64,000 nucleotides of DNA from Candidatus Acidulodesulfobacterium ferriphilum (lineage in GTDB: Bacteria > SZUA-79 > Acidulodesulfobacterales > Acidulodesulfobacteraceae). Of the stretch, positions 34,544 through 43,398 are shown piece after piece (positions within the stretch are counted from its first letter, which is position 1; every line of letters begins with the position of its first letter). Position numbers and translations under genes: made by a program. The stretch covers positions 540,368-604,367 of the forward strand of contig SGBD01000001.1 in assembly GCA_004195035.1 (NCBI GenBank), given 5' to 3'. The notes under the pieces were generated by a model that was not told where the DNA came from, ran no database searches, and was given only the letters and a program-made list of their open reading frames with translations.

Positions 34544-34783
34544 GTGGCGGTAAAAATCAGACTTGCAAGAACAGGTTCTCACAAAAAACCATTTTACAGG
34601 ATTGTGGCGGCTTCGGGTGAAAAAGCCGTTCAAAAAAAATTCATAGAAATACTGGGTACATATAATCCCTGCTCGAATACCTTACAATTTAAGGTTGACA
34701 GGGATAAGTTCGACAAATGGATAAGCCTCGGCGCTAAACCAAGCGATACGGTTATGTCTTTATTGAAAAAACAGGGGAAATGA
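34544..34783 (+). CDS. rpsP: 30S ribosomal protein S16
   Basis: Small ribosomal protein (79 aa) with the S16 start AVKIRLARTGSHKKPFYRIV and FIEILGTYNP. The start codon is GTG at 34544, with AAGGAG nine bases upstream. The stop overlaps the rimM ATG (ATGA). The KH-domain RNA-binding gene often found between rpsP and rimM is absent. Confidence 0.97.
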   Translation: MAVKIRLARTGSHKKPFYRIVAASGEKAVQKKFIEILGTYNPCSNTLQFKVDRDKFDKWISLGAKPSDTVMSLLKKQGK

Positions 34784-35280
34784 ACGATTATATCGGTGTC
34801 GGAGAATTTGCTAAACCGCACGGAATAAACGGAGAACTTTTATTTATACCATATAACCCTGATACAGGAGCATTTTCGCCCGGCATACCTTTATTTATTC
34901 AAAGAGACAATGCTTACGAGCGGCTTAAGGTTGAAAAAATCAGACCCGTAAATAAGGGCTTCCTTATAAAACTTTACGGTTCGCATTCAATAGACGATGC
35001 TTTAAGTTTTAAAAAAAAGCGGGTTTTTATAAAAAAAACCGATATAACGCTTGATAAGAATGAATATTTAATTTCCGACCTGATTAATTTAAACTGCTAT
35101 AACAGTAAAAATGAAAATATCGGAACCGTTGCGGAGGTTTATCAGGGCGACACCGACATAATAGAAATAAAATCTGCCGAAGGAACATATCTAATTCCAA
35201 TGACGGATGAAAATATTTTCAGGGTAGATTACGATAATAATAAGGTTGTCGTAAAAAACGAAGAAAATTATAAAATCTAA
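34780..35280 (+). CDS. rimM: Ribosome maturation factor RimM
   Basis: Assists 30S assembly and binds S19. The N-terminal RimM domain has IGVGEFAKPHGINGELLF; the C-terminal PRC-barrel part has IGTVAEVYQGDTDIIEI and LIPMTDENI. The length of 166 aa is normal. It starts within the rpsP stop codon, so the genes are translationally coupled, and trmD follows after 15 bases. Confidence 0.93.
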   Translation: MNDYIGVGEFAKPHGINGELLFIPYNPDTGAFSPGIPLFIQRDNAYERLKVEKIRPVNKGFLIKLYGSHSIDDALSFKKKRVFIKKTDITLDKNEYLISDLINLNCYNSKNENIGTVAEVYQGDTDIIEIKSAEGTYLIPMTDENIFRVDYDNNKVVVKNEENYKI

Positions 35281-35295
35281 AAAAATCTGAGCAAA

Positions 35296-36069
35296 ATGAA
35301 TAAAAAACTTGATGTTCAAACATGCCGGACTAAAAGGGTAATCGATATAATCTCGATAATGCCCGGATACTTTACCTCATTTATTAATACCGGATTGATT
35401 AGCAGAGCTATAAAAAACGGCATTATGGAGATTAACATTATCAACCCGAGGGATTTTTCTAAAGATAAACATAAAAGGGTTGACGATAAAATTTATGGCG
35501 GGGGAGCGGGACAACTCTTAATGGCTTATCCTATTTTGGAAGCCTATGAATCTGCAAAAGCCGAATATGAATTAAAATATCCGACTGCCGGCGAAAATAA
35601 TTTAATTACCGTTATAATGTCCGCATCGGGAAAACTCCTTAATTCAAAAGCCGCAAAGGAAATTTCAAGCTACAATCATATGATAGTGATATGCGGAAGG
35701 TACGAGGGAATAGATGCAAGGGTTGCGGAATTAACATCCGCATTGGAAATATCCATCGGCGATTTTATATTATCAGGCGGAGAGATTGCATCCATTGTTT
35801 TAATTGAAGCTGTTTGCAGGTATTTTGAAAATTTTTTGGGAAATTTTGAATCTCTTACCGAAGAAAGCTTTTCGGAAGAATATAAGTCCGGACTTGAATA
35901 TCCGCAATATACAAAACCTAGGGCTGTAAACAATCTTACCGTTCCTGAGGTTTTGCTCGGCGGAAACCATAAACTAATTAACGATTGGAGATTAGATAAC
36001 GCGTTTAAAAAGACCATGGAAAATAGGCCTGATTTAGTTAACCGTAAGGCGGATAAAAAAACCCGTTGA
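35296..36069 (+). CDS. trmD: tRNA (guanine-N1)-methyltransferase TrmD
   Basis: Methylates G37 of tRNAs. SPOUT-family knot motifs are visible: IISIMPGYF at the N-terminus, VDDKIYGGGAGQLLMAYP, VICGRYEGIDARV near residue 133, SIGDFILSGGE and ending LGGNHKLINDWR. The length of 257 aa is slightly longer than average because of a few extra N-terminal residues; an internal start near Val15 cannot be excluded. It ends with TGA. Confidence 0.95.
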   Translation: MNKKLDVQTCRTKRVIDIISIMPGYFTSFINTGLISRAIKNGIMEINIINPRDFSKDKHKRVDDKIYGGGAGQLLMAYPILEAYESAKAEYELKYPTAGENNLITVIMSASGKLLNSKAAKEISSYNHMIVICGRYEGIDARVAELTSALEISIGDFILSGGEIASIVLIEAVCRYFENFLGNFESLTEESFSEEYKSGLEYPQYTKPRAVNNLTVPEVLLGGNHKLINDWRLDNAFKKTMENRPDLVNRKADKKTR

Positions 36070-36140
36070 TTATTCACGGATTTTATATTAAAATGCTTAT
36101 TTTTGAAATAAAATAAAATTAATAAAATAAGGAGCCTTAA

Positions 36141-36497
36141 ATGAATATCGTTGAAAAAATTGAGAATTCGTCCCTAAAAACCGGCGTCCCCGTTTTTAAA
36201 TCGGGTGATACGGTTAAGGTTTACCAAAAGATTAAAGAGGGTGATAAGGAAAGAATTCAAGTGTTTGAAGGGGTTGTTATCGCAAGAAAAGGAAGCGGCC
36301 TCCGTTCCTCGTTCACCGTGAGAAAAAATTCTTACGGCGTAGGCGTAGAAAAGACTTTTTTAGTCAACTCGCCTTTAATCGACAAGATCGAACTTCTTTA
36401 TCGCGGAAAGGTTAGAAGGGCTAAGCTTTATTATTTGAGAAAGAAAAAAGGCAAGGAAACTAAAATAGAAAGGCTCGACATGATTAATAATAATTAA
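36141..36497 (+). CDS. rplS: 50S ribosomal protein L19
   Basis: Ribosomal protein at the subunit interface (118 aa). It shows the L19 pattern: [41 protein letters not shown] and [28 protein letters not shown] lies just before the ATG. It closes the conserved rpsP-rimM-trmD-rplS order. Confidence 0.97.
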   Translation: MNIVEKIENSSLKTGVPVFKSGDTVKVYQKIKEGDKERIQVFEGVVIARKGSGLRSSFTVRKNSYGVGVEKTFLVNSPLIDKIELLYRGKVRRAKLYYLRKKKGKETKIERLDMINNN

Positions 36498-36525
36498 TTA
36501 ATCGGTAAAACTTTTTAAATATTAA

Positions 36526-36534
36526 TGGTATAAT
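36526..36534 (+). promoter_or_regulatory. Extended -10 element upstream of the phasin-like gene
   Basis: TGGTATAAT, the same extended -10 found in the CRISPR repeat, lies 70 bases before the gene at 36604. No good -35 is evident. It suggests that this TGnTATAAT form is a favoured promoter in this genome. Confidence 0.5.
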
Positions 36535-36603
36535 CGTACTATATACTATGTACTATATACATTCATATTATATCAATTAAATATTTTAAAAAGGAGGCTT
36601 TAA

Positions 36604-36936
36604 ATGGAAAATCCCAAAACGCCGCTTGATAAATTTGCCGAATTTATCGGTTCGGTTCTTACGACTACGGAAGACAGATTTCAAAAGATACTCGATGAAT
36701 TTATCGTCAATCAAAACTTCGGGAAAAAAGAGGCCGAAGATTTTTCTAAAAAAATGAAAACAGTGTATGATTCGAACAAAGCCAAACTTTCCGCTTTAGT
36801 CGATGAATCCATTAAAAAAGCCATGAGCAAGGCTGATATTGCCCGCAGCTCGGAAATTAAAGAATTAAAAGAACAGATAAAAACGCTGGAAGAAAAAATT
36901 CACAAACTGTCCCATATCAAAAAACATACGGATTGA
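36604..36936 (+). CDS. Small coiled-coil protein, phasin-like
   Basis: A 110-residue, highly charged, helical protein without signal peptide or membrane segment. The C-terminal third is a predicted coiled coil (EIKELKEQIKTLEEKIHKL). The overall pattern resembles phasin-like or PHA-granule-associated regulators and other small helical proteins. A strong AAGGAGG lies upstream of the ATG. No polyhydroxyalkanoate genes are nearby, so the function remains open. Confidence 0.6.
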   Translation: MENPKTPLDKFAEFIGSVLTTTEDRFQKILDEFIVNQNFGKKEAEDFSKKMKTVYDSNKAKLSALVDESIKKAMSKADIARSSEIKELKEQIKTLEEKIHKLSHIKKHTD

Positions 36937-36964
36937 GAAAAATACAGGTTTATACATAGCAAAG

Positions 36965-37243
36965 ATGACGGCAAAATCATACAGGGTCATAATAAAAGGC
37001 ATTGTTCAGGGGGTTAATTTTAGAAATTTCACCAAACTCGAGGCAGATAGGATCGGCATAAAAGGCTATGTCAAAAACACCCATGACGGCCATGTGGAGG
37101 CATTTTTCGAAGGCGAGGAAAACAGGATAAAAGAAATGGTTGCAACGGTTCATATAGGTCCGCCGTCTTCGAAAGTTAAAGAAGTTAAACTTTACGAACA
37201 GGAAAGCCTGTCAAACTTTAAGGATTTTAAGGTTATCAGGTAA
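36965..37243 (+). CDS. acyP: Acylphosphatase
   Basis: Small enzyme (92 aa) hydrolysing acyl phosphates. Motifs: VIIKGIVQGVNFRNFT, where Arg in FRNF binds phosphate, and GYVKNTHDGHVEAFFEGEE, where Asn in VKN is catalytic. The usual GxVQGVxFR consensus is well kept. It converges on rsmI. Confidence 0.93.
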   Translation: MTAKSYRVIIKGIVQGVNFRNFTKLEADRIGIKGYVKNTHDGHVEAFFEGEENRIKEMVATVHIGPPSSKVKEVKLYEQESLSNFKDFKVIR

Positions 37244-37283
37244 ACTTTCGGCATCCCTCGCTTAAAGATGCGATATATAAAAG

Positions 37284-38003
37284 TTAATAAACTCCGTCGA
37301 AACCTGTTGCGTGCGGGCTTGCGCTCAAAAGCGGCGGCTCTATAACCAAGGTAATTTCCCCTTTTAAAAGCTCGGGCTTGTTTTTGATCTCGTCCATTAA
37401 TGCTTTTAAATCTTGGGTTTTTACAAATTCATAAACCTTGGTTAGCTCTTTAGCATAGCAAATTCTCGCATTGCCAAATAAATCCAAAATATCTTCGAGT
37501 AATTTTTCGACGCTTCTTGCCGGTTCGAAAACAATAAAAACTCTCTTTTCCTCTTTAAGTTTGGTTAAAAGTTTTTTTCGTTTGCCCGCTTTCTTGGGCA
37601 AAAATCCTATAAATGTAAATTCGGAGACATCGAGACCGCTCGCGGAAATTGCGCTTAAAATACTTGACGGGCCGGGAATCGGAATTATTCTAATCCCCTT
37701 TTCTATGCATAATCTCACTAAATACGAACCCGGGTCCGATATTAAGGGGGTTCCCGCCTCGCTCACCAAGGCTGCATCTTTCCCTTTTATTATATTCGCG
37801 ACAATGCCGTCCGCCGCCCGCTTTTTATTATATTCATGATAAGGAATTAAACGGGTTTTTATATGATAACGCGAGGTTAATATTCTTGTTTTTCTTGTGT
37901 CCTCGCAGGCTATAAAATCTACCTGCCTCATTACTTTAAGCGCCCTTACGGTAATGTCTTCGAGATTGCCTATCGGGGTTGCGATAATATATAGCGCGGG
38001 CAT
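37284..38003 (-). CDS. rsmI: 16S rRNA (cytidine-2'-O)-methyltransferase RsmI
   Basis: SAM-dependent methyltransferase modifying C1402 of 16S rRNA. Tetrapyrrole-methylase-like motifs are clear: IATPIGNLEDITVRAL at the N-terminus, CEDTRKTRIL, LVSEAGTPLISDPG near residue 80 and PGPSSILSAISASGL. At 239 aa it lacks the extended C-terminal domain of some homologues. Its start lies one base from the nadE stop. Confidence 0.94.
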   Translation of the reverse strand: MPALYIIATPIGNLEDITVRALKVMRQVDFIACEDTRKTRILTSRYHIKTRLIPYHEYNKKRAADGIVANIIKGKDAALVSEAGTPLISDPGSYLVRLCIEKGIRIIPIPGPSSILSAISASGLDVSEFTFIGFLPKKAGKRKKLLTKLKEEKRVFIVFEPARSVEKLLEDILDLFGNARICYAKELTKVYEFVKTQDLKALMDEIKNKPELLKGEITLVIEPPLLSASPHATGFDGVY

Positions 38004-38004
38004 T

Positions 38005-38853
38005 TTACGACCAGTCCCTTAAATACCTAAAGTCTATATTTATCGTGCGTTCGGAAACTTTAACTATTAAAGGCATACGCCTTTTATACTGCGATTTTTT
38101 TATTCTATTATAAACGGCGTCCACAAGCCCTGAATTATAACCGAGGGAAACGATTACCTCGGGTTTATACATTTTATCTATCAAAAGATACATTATGCTG
38201 TCGGCTGCTTCATAAGTAAAACCTAACTCCGATTCATCCGACTGCCCCAGCCATAAATCTGCCGAAGGCGGTTTTGTCATTATGCTGTCCGGAATATCCA
38301 GCAGTTTGGCAAGCTGATATATCTGGGTCTTATAAATATCCCCGATAGGATTTAAAGCTGATGCCATATCCCCGTAAATTGTGCCGTAACCTAATAGAAG
38401 CTCCGATTTATTGCTTGTTCCAAGAACCAAAGACTTAAGTTTATACGAATAGTCATATAAAATGGACATCCTTTCCCTTGACATTTTATTTCCCATTCTA
38501 ACTTTAATATCATTAACCCGGGTGCCGTCTTTTTCTGCCTGAAAATAATCGTCTATCTGTTTTGTAATATCGATTATATAATAAGGAATACCAAGCGCCT
38601 CAACCACCTTCATGGCATCTCCCAAACTTGACTTAGCGCTGCTTTTGTATGGCATAAGCAAGGCGGTAACATTGCTTTTCCCAAGGGCGCTGGAAGCAAG
38701 ATAGCAGGCTGCGGCAGAATCGATGCCGCCCGAAAGCCCCAATACAACCTTATTTATCCCCGTTTTTAAAACCTCATCCTTTATAAAATAGGTAAGATGC
38801 TTAAAAATGATAGGAAAATTATGCCCATCTATTTTTGGAAGGTCTTTTTTCAT
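38005..38853 (-). CDS. nadE: NAD(+) synthase, synthetase domain only
   Basis: Final step of NAD synthesis, amidating deamido-NAD. The ATP-pyrophosphatase P-loop LGLSGGIDSAAACYLA is near residue 43, and LGTSNKSELLLGYGT with GDMASALNPIGDIYK follow. The length (282 aa) is that of the synthetase domain alone. The gene five bases upstream encodes a nitrilase-fold amidase of the type fused to NadE in glutamine-dependent enzymes, so the two together probably form a split glutamine-dependent NAD synthetase. Confidence 0.92.
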   Translation of the reverse strand: MKKDLPKIDGHNFPIIFKHLTYFIKDEVLKTGINKVVLGLSGGIDSAAACYLASSALGKSNVTALLMPYKSSAKSSLGDAMKVVEALGIPYYIIDITKQIDDYFQAEKDGTRVNDIKVRMGNKMSRERMSILYDYSYKLKSLVLGTSNKSELLLGYGTIYGDMASALNPIGDIYKTQIYQLAKLLDIPDSIMTKPPSADLWLGQSDESELGFTYEAADSIMYLLIDKMYKPEVIVSLGYNSGLVDAVYNRIKKSQYKRRMPLIVKVSERTINIDFRYLRDWS

Positions 38854-38858
38854 ATAAA

Positions 38859-39731
38859 TTATTTAGAATTTATAATACCCTCAAGCTCTTTTAATGTTAA
38901 ATTTAAATTTTCGTCTCTTATGAGAGGGGTTTTAAATCTTTCATTATTTAAAAGATCTAAATTTATCTCAACCTTTAAGTATCCTTCTTCAAGATAATCT
39001 ATGCGTGCGTCCATTTCGCCCGTAGGTCCGAATATACAGGAGCCGCCCGAAAAACCTATCCCGTCCTCAAATCCTACCCTGTTGACATATATTACATAAC
39101 TCCTGTAATAAAAGGCGATGACGGAAAGCAATTCTTCCCACATATTTATGGAACTGAATTTATCAAGCCCTTCGGCAATTCCTCTTGCGGGAGATGCCGA
39201 ATTGACAACGATAATCTCCGCTCCTTTATTAACCGCTATATAAGACGAGGAAAGATGCCATGCGTCTTCGCAGGTTAAAATGGAAGCCTTAACGCCTGCC
39301 ATATCGAAAATATTAAACCCGCCTCCCGGTTTAAAATATCTTAATTCTTCGAACATTCCGTAAGTAGGAAGATAAACCTTTCTGTGAACATTTATGATTT
39401 TGCCCTTTGAAATACAAAAAGACGAGTTATAAAAATTATAGCTGTCGTCTTTTTCTACAAATCCGGCGATAACGGATATACCCGAATCTAAACTTGCTTT
39501 ATAAAGCGGTTCGAATATAAATGCCTCTTCGCCGTTTAAATTTACGCCTACATCGTAAATGCTGTCCTTTAAAAAATAGCCGGTTAAAGAAAGCTCCGGA
39601 AAAATAACAAACTCCGCCCCCTCTTCCTTTGCCGTTTCAATGAACTTAAGGTGCTTTTCTATGTTTTTCTTTAAATCCCCTACATGAGGATTTACCTGCG
39701 CAAGCAGTATATTAATCGCACGCATTTTCAA
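38859..39731 (-). CDS. Nitrilase-family amidase, probable glutaminase partner of NadE
   Basis: Carbon-nitrogen hydrolase of 290 aa. The Glu-Lys-Cys triad is seen in FPELSLTGY (Glu), HRKVYLPTYGMFEE (Lys) and ILTCEDAWH (Cys). The segments KVYLPTYG(M)FEE-RYF and CEDAWH are characteristic of the glutamine amidotransferase domain of NAD synthetases. It lies directly upstream of nadE, separated by five bases, and overlaps the yraN end by 20 bases. The inferred job is to release ammonia from glutamine for NadE. A general omega-amidase role is the alternative. Confidence 0.85.
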   Translation of the reverse strand: MKMRAINILLAQVNPHVGDLKKNIEKHLKFIETAKEEGAEFVIFPELSLTGYFLKDSIYDVGVNLNGEEAFIFEPLYKASLDSGISVIAGFVEKDDSYNFYNSSFCISKGKIINVHRKVYLPTYGMFEELRYFKPGGGFNIFDMAGVKASILTCEDAWHLSSSYIAVNKGAEIIVVNSASPARGIAEGLDKFSSINMWEELLSVIAFYYRSYVIYVNRVGFEDGIGFSGGSCIFGPTGEMDARIDYLEEGYLKVEINLDLLNNERFKTPLIRDENLNLTLKELEGIINSK

Positions 39732-40095
39732 AGTATATCAGTTTCACCGAACCCCGTTCTATAAACTCAATCGAAATCAAGCCGTAATTTACAGATTTTT
39801 TGCCGATATTAAATTTGCTCATAAAAAACAGGGAAATTCCAATTATCTTATTCTTTTTATTGTTATCAAACGCCTCGACAGGTTTCCCGAATCTATTTTC
39901 AAACCGCGATTTAACCTCGATAAAATTTAAAACCCCGTTTTCGCTTTCGGCAATAATATCTATTTCCTTATGCCCGCTCCTGAAATTGGTTTTTATAATT
40001 TTATAACCGATTTTTTCTAAAAACTCGGCCGCAATTTTTTCCCCCGCATCTCCTTTAGCCTTATTTAAAGACTTGTTCTTATTTTTACTGTACAT
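39712..40095 (-). CDS. YraN/UPF0102 family nuclease-like protein
   Basis: A 127-residue protein of the YraN family, which has an endonuclease-like fold but poorly known function. Family motifs are visible: KGDAGEKIAAEFLEKIGYKII, NFRSGHKEIDIIAE, NFIEVKSRF and KNKIIGISLFF. It lies just downstream of rnhB, the usual rnhB-yraN pairing. Confidence 0.88.
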   Translation of the reverse strand: MYSKNKNKSLNKAKGDAGEKIAAEFLEKIGYKIIKTNFRSGHKEIDIIAESENGVLNFIEVKSRFENRFGKPVEAFDNNKKNKIIGISLFFMSKFNIGKKSVNYGLISIEFIERGSVKLIYFENACD

Positions 40096-40130
40096 ATATG
40101 AGAGTATAATATCTAAAATATCTAAAAATT

Positions 40131-40694
40131 TTAAAATTTAAATGTTTTTCTGTGCATTTCGCTGAAACCGTATTTCGATAAATTTTTTTTATGCTCTTTG
40201 GTGGCATAACCCTTATGGTTTTTGAAGCCGTATTCAGGGTACTTATTATCTAAAGAAATCATTAATTCGTCCCTAAAAACCTTAGCAATAATGGAGGCGC
40301 AAGAAACTATTTTAATCCTTTCATCCGCCTTGATAACCGGAATAACTTTTAAGCCGTCAACTTTTAATAAATTTTTTGGAATGACTGGACCGTCTATAAT
40401 AACGATATCCGGCTTAACGGTTAATCCGTAAAACGCCCTTTCCATAGATAACATTGCCGCGTTCAGGATATTCATCTCGTCTATTTCGATATTGGATGCA
40501 ACACCGACCGAATAAGACGCGGCGTTTGCCAAAATATCCGCGTAAAATTCTTTTCTCTTTCCTTCCGTCAATTGCTTAGAATCTTTGGCGCCCGATGGAA
40601 TTTTATTTTTATCGATGATTATTGCGGCCGATACGACGGGACCGGCTAAACATCCCCTCCCCGCTTCATCTATACCGCATATTTGCAAAGCCAT
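40131..40694 (-). CDS. rnhB: Ribonuclease HII
   Basis: Removes RNA from RNA-DNA hybrids and single ribonucleotides from DNA. The signature ICGIDEAGRGCLAGPVV is at the N-terminus with Asp and Glu catalytic residues; the later IVIDGP and ASIIAKVFRDELM segments supply the others. The length of 187 aa is normal. It lies between gltX and yraN. Confidence 0.95.
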   Translation of the reverse strand: MALQICGIDEAGRGCLAGPVVSAAIIIDKNKIPSGAKDSKQLTEGKRKEFYADILANAASYSVGVASNIEIDEMNILNAAMLSMERAFYGLTVKPDIVIIDGPVIPKNLLKVDGLKVIPVIKADERIKIVSCASIIAKVFRDELMISLDNKYPEYGFKNHKGYATKEHKKNLSKYGFSEMHRKTFKF

Positions 40695-40767
40695 ATTATT
40701 ACTTATACAGTTTAATATTAACTATTGCAAGAATAAAACGCAAATTTAATTCATAAATCGGAACCCG

Positions 40768-42273
40768 CTATGCCCTTGCAGGCTTTGCATGATTAATAAA
40801 TTCATAAAATTCGCTAATCCTTTTGACGCATCTAATTTTCCCAAGCGCGAATATAATCTCGAATATCGGCGGACTGACCTTTTCGCCGGTTAAAGCTAAT
40901 CTTATAATCATGGCTTTTTCTTTCATAGTCCAATTATTTTTGGATAAAAAATTATTAAACTCCTGCTTTACCCTTTCTACGGAGTTTTTTATAAAATTAA
41001 GGATTCCGGCTTTGTCGCTTAAACCGCCTTCTTTATAATTAAATATTATATCGGGCAAACCGGCGATAAACGCTTTAAACTCCTTCAGAAAGAATAAATC
41101 CCCTTCGTTAAAATTAAATTCGGTTAAAAGCTCTGTTTTGTATCCCGGCTCTTCGCTTATAAAAAAATTTAATTTAGCCTTAAACTCTACAAGCGTCTTA
41201 ACTCTGGACTTAAGGGAATCTATCAGCGAAACGGTTTGAATGTCGGCTGCTATAGGCTTTTCCGAAACATCCCTTATATCGTTCAGCAGATTTATAATAT
41301 TAAACGGGTCTTTGGATTTAATATAATGGGAATTTAACCATAAAAGTTTTTCGGTATTAAATATTGCGGCGGACTTGCTTATATTTTTTAAATCAAAATA
41401 TCTTATTATTTCATCCATCGTGAATATTTCATCGTTTCCGTGCGACCACCCAAGCCTGATTAAATAATTAACCAGGGCTTCGGGCAAAAACCCTTCTTTT
41501 TTATACTGATTAACGGAGGTCGCCCCATGCCTTTTGGATAACCTTTTTCCGTCCTGCCCAAGTATCATCGATACATGGGCAAACTCCGGCGCTTTAAAGC
41601 CGAGCGCGCCGTACAGCATTATCTGTTTCGGGGTATTGCTGACATGGTCGTCCCCTCTGATTATGTGTGTTATTTCCATAAGCGCGTCATCGATAACGAC
41701 GGCAAAGTTATAGGTTGGAATCCCGTCTTCGCGGACAAGGACAAAATCGTCTATTTCATTATTATTAAAACTTATAAACTGGTTTCTTATTAAATCTTTA
41801 AAACCGGTGGTCAGCCCCTGTCCTCTTTCGACTTTAAATCTTATCACATGGGGTTTCGACAAATCTATTTCGTCAGGTTTTAGATTAAGGCACCGCCCTA
41901 CATACATGGGCTTTTTGCCTTCGGTCATAAGCCTGCTTCTGTCTTCATCCAAAAGTTCTTTGGAACAAAAACAGTAATAAGCCTTACCATCCTTTAAAAG
42001 CCTGTCCGCATAACCTTTGTATATGCCCTGCCTTTGGGATTGATAAACGGCATCCTCGTCCGAAACAATGGAAAGCCATTTAAGGCTGTCCAATATATCG
42101 GCTTCAAACTCTTTTGTAGAGCGTTCAAAGTCCGTATCTTCGATTCTTAAAACAAATTTTCCGCCGAAGTGTTTAGCGTAAGCATAGTTAAACAGGGCTG
42201 TCCTCGCGCCGCCTATATGCAAATATCCTGTCGGGCTTGGGGCAAATCTCGTCTTGACTTTAATATCTTTCAT
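40768..42273 (-). CDS. gltX: Glutamyl-tRNA synthetase
   Basis: Class I synthetase charging tRNA-Glu. The HIGH-type motif reads RFAPSPTGYLHIGGARTALF, and the KMSKS-type motif is KRLSKRHGATSV near residue 250. The length of 501 aa is typical and the C-terminal anticodon-binding domain is complete. A cloverleaf-like repeat (42321-42387) lies about 50 bases upstream of its start. Whether it is discriminating cannot be told here. Confidence 0.96.
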   Translation of the reverse strand: MKDIKVKTRFAPSPTGYLHIGGARTALFNYAYAKHFGGKFVLRIEDTDFERSTKEFEADILDSLKWLSIVSDEDAVYQSQRQGIYKGYADRLLKDGKAYYCFCSKELLDEDRSRLMTEGKKPMYVGRCLNLKPDEIDLSKPHVIRFKVERGQGLTTGFKDLIRNQFISFNNNEIDDFVLVREDGIPTYNFAVVIDDALMEITHIIRGDDHVSNTPKQIMLYGALGFKAPEFAHVSMILGQDGKRLSKRHGATSVNQYKKEGFLPEALVNYLIRLGWSHGNDEIFTMDEIIRYFDLKNISKSAAIFNTEKLLWLNSHYIKSKDPFNIINLLNDIRDVSEKPIAADIQTVSLIDSLKSRVKTLVEFKAKLNFFISEEPGYKTELLTEFNFNEGDLFFLKEFKAFIAGLPDIIFNYKEGGLSDKAGILNFIKNSVERVKQEFNNFLSKNNWTMKEKAMIIRLALTGEKVSPPIFEIIFALGKIRCVKRISEFYEFINHAKPARA

Positions 42274-42320
42274 TTATACTTTAACTGTAAAATTTAAACA
42301 TTAAACAAATTCCCCGTCCA

Positions 42321-42387
42321 AATCCGCTTCAGCGGGAAAGTTCTGAAAGAACTTTATGAGCACGAAGTGCGAAAGTGAAGCAGTAAT
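42321..42387. repeat. Cloverleaf-like repeat, copy 1 (upstream of gltX)
   Basis: Three small hairpins in a row: CCGC-TTCA-GCGG, AAGTTCT-GAA-AGAACTT and GCAC-GAA-GTGC, closing near GCAGTAAT. It aligns along its length with the copy at 55415-55492. Pairing in the middle hairpin is kept by a double change (C:G there, T:A here). Confidence 0.8.
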
Positions 42388-42405
42388 GGCTTACATTATA
42401 CATTA

Positions 42406-43230
42406 TTAATACACGACAATGGATGAATATCCGACGACGCTCGCGTAATCGCCCGTAACTTCCCCCGAATTTGTATAATCGACAAGTTTTGCATGCGTCC
42501 GCCCTGCCATTTTGGCTACATTAAGCATTATGGATGCAGGAATAAAACCGCACATAGAAATTTCATGCTCTCTCACTTTATTATATAAACCATTAGGGTT
42601 TAAATCTAAAATCTCCTTAATGGCAATATTATCTTTAGTTTTAGCCGCATCCGCAGATTCGTAATGAGTCATATCCGAGCTTGCGACTATCAAAACATCG
42701 TTAAGCAGATTCAACTTTTTTAAAGCGTTAAAGATTGTTCTGGAAGCGCGCAACACATCATCGTATCTTATAAAAGAAACAACAATCGGAACAATCGTAA
42801 AATCCTTTTTAACATTATATAACAAAGGAATCTGAACCTCGACGGAATGTTCCTTTAGTTGGGCAAGCTCATCCGAAATAAAGGGGCTGTCTTTCTCGTT
42901 TATTATAGCATTGGCTAACCCCGCATTAACGTGGACGCTAAAATCTTTAAATCCGTATTCCCCGCTATTCATTATCGAATAATCGGCGCCTAACCCTGTA
43001 TGGTTTGGGCCGATAATAATTATATTATTTTTTATATTAATTTCGGAGTATCCCGAATACGCGGTCTTTCCGGAGTAAACATAGCCGGCGTGGGGAGATA
43101 TTATGCCAAACGCATCTATTTTTTCTTTTGGCGGGACGATATTAAAAGAGGCAAGCAAACTTTTGATATTGCTTAATCCTTCGGGATAAAAATAACCTAT
43201 TGCAGCAGGTTTTCTAATCAAGCCGTTCAC
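42406..43230 (-). CDS. MEMO-like family protein (AmmeMemoRadiSam system protein B)
   Basis: A 274-residue member of the MEMO1 family, related in fold to class III dioxygenases. Visible hallmarks: SPHAGYVYSGKTAYSGY, IIIGPNHTGLG, LKEHSVEVQIPLL, VASSDMTHYES and a terminal CGFIPASIMLN. Conserved His residues in PHAG, PNHT and EHSVE match the putative metal site. The start codon is GTG at 43230. Its AMMECR1 and radical-SAM partners are not in the window. The biochemical function is unsettled. Confidence 0.9.
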   Translation of the reverse strand: MNGLIRKPAAIGYFYPEGLSNIKSLLASFNIVPPKEKIDAFGIISPHAGYVYSGKTAYSGYSEINIKNNIIIIGPNHTGLGADYSIMNSGEYGFKDFSVHVNAGLANAIINEKDSPFISDELAQLKEHSVEVQIPLLYNVKKDFTIVPIVVSFIRYDDVLRASRTIFNALKKLNLLNDVLIVASSDMTHYESADAAKTKDNIAIKEILDLNPNGLYNKVREHEISMCGFIPASIMLNVAKMAGRTHAKLVDYTNSGEVTGDYASVVGYSSIVVY

Positions 43231-43319
43231 CTTCTTTATAGAAAATAAATTATCGGCACATCCTTGTTGATAGTATCAAGACATCCATTCTAATTATATC
43301 ACAAAATTACATGACATTA

Positions 43320-43336
43320 CCCAAATCCAGATTTAG
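43320..43336. repeat. Solo copy of the CCCAAATCC-GATTTAG mini-palindrome
   Basis: CCCAAATCCAGATTTAG, the motif that frames the composite element at 23664-23826, here alone in the gap between two genes. A related TTTTCTGGATTAGGG tail follows. Confidence 0.6.
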
Positions 43337-43398
43337 GATTTTATTTTCTGGATTAGGGTATTATATTATATGCCCCGCCCGGCAATTTTGAGTATTTA

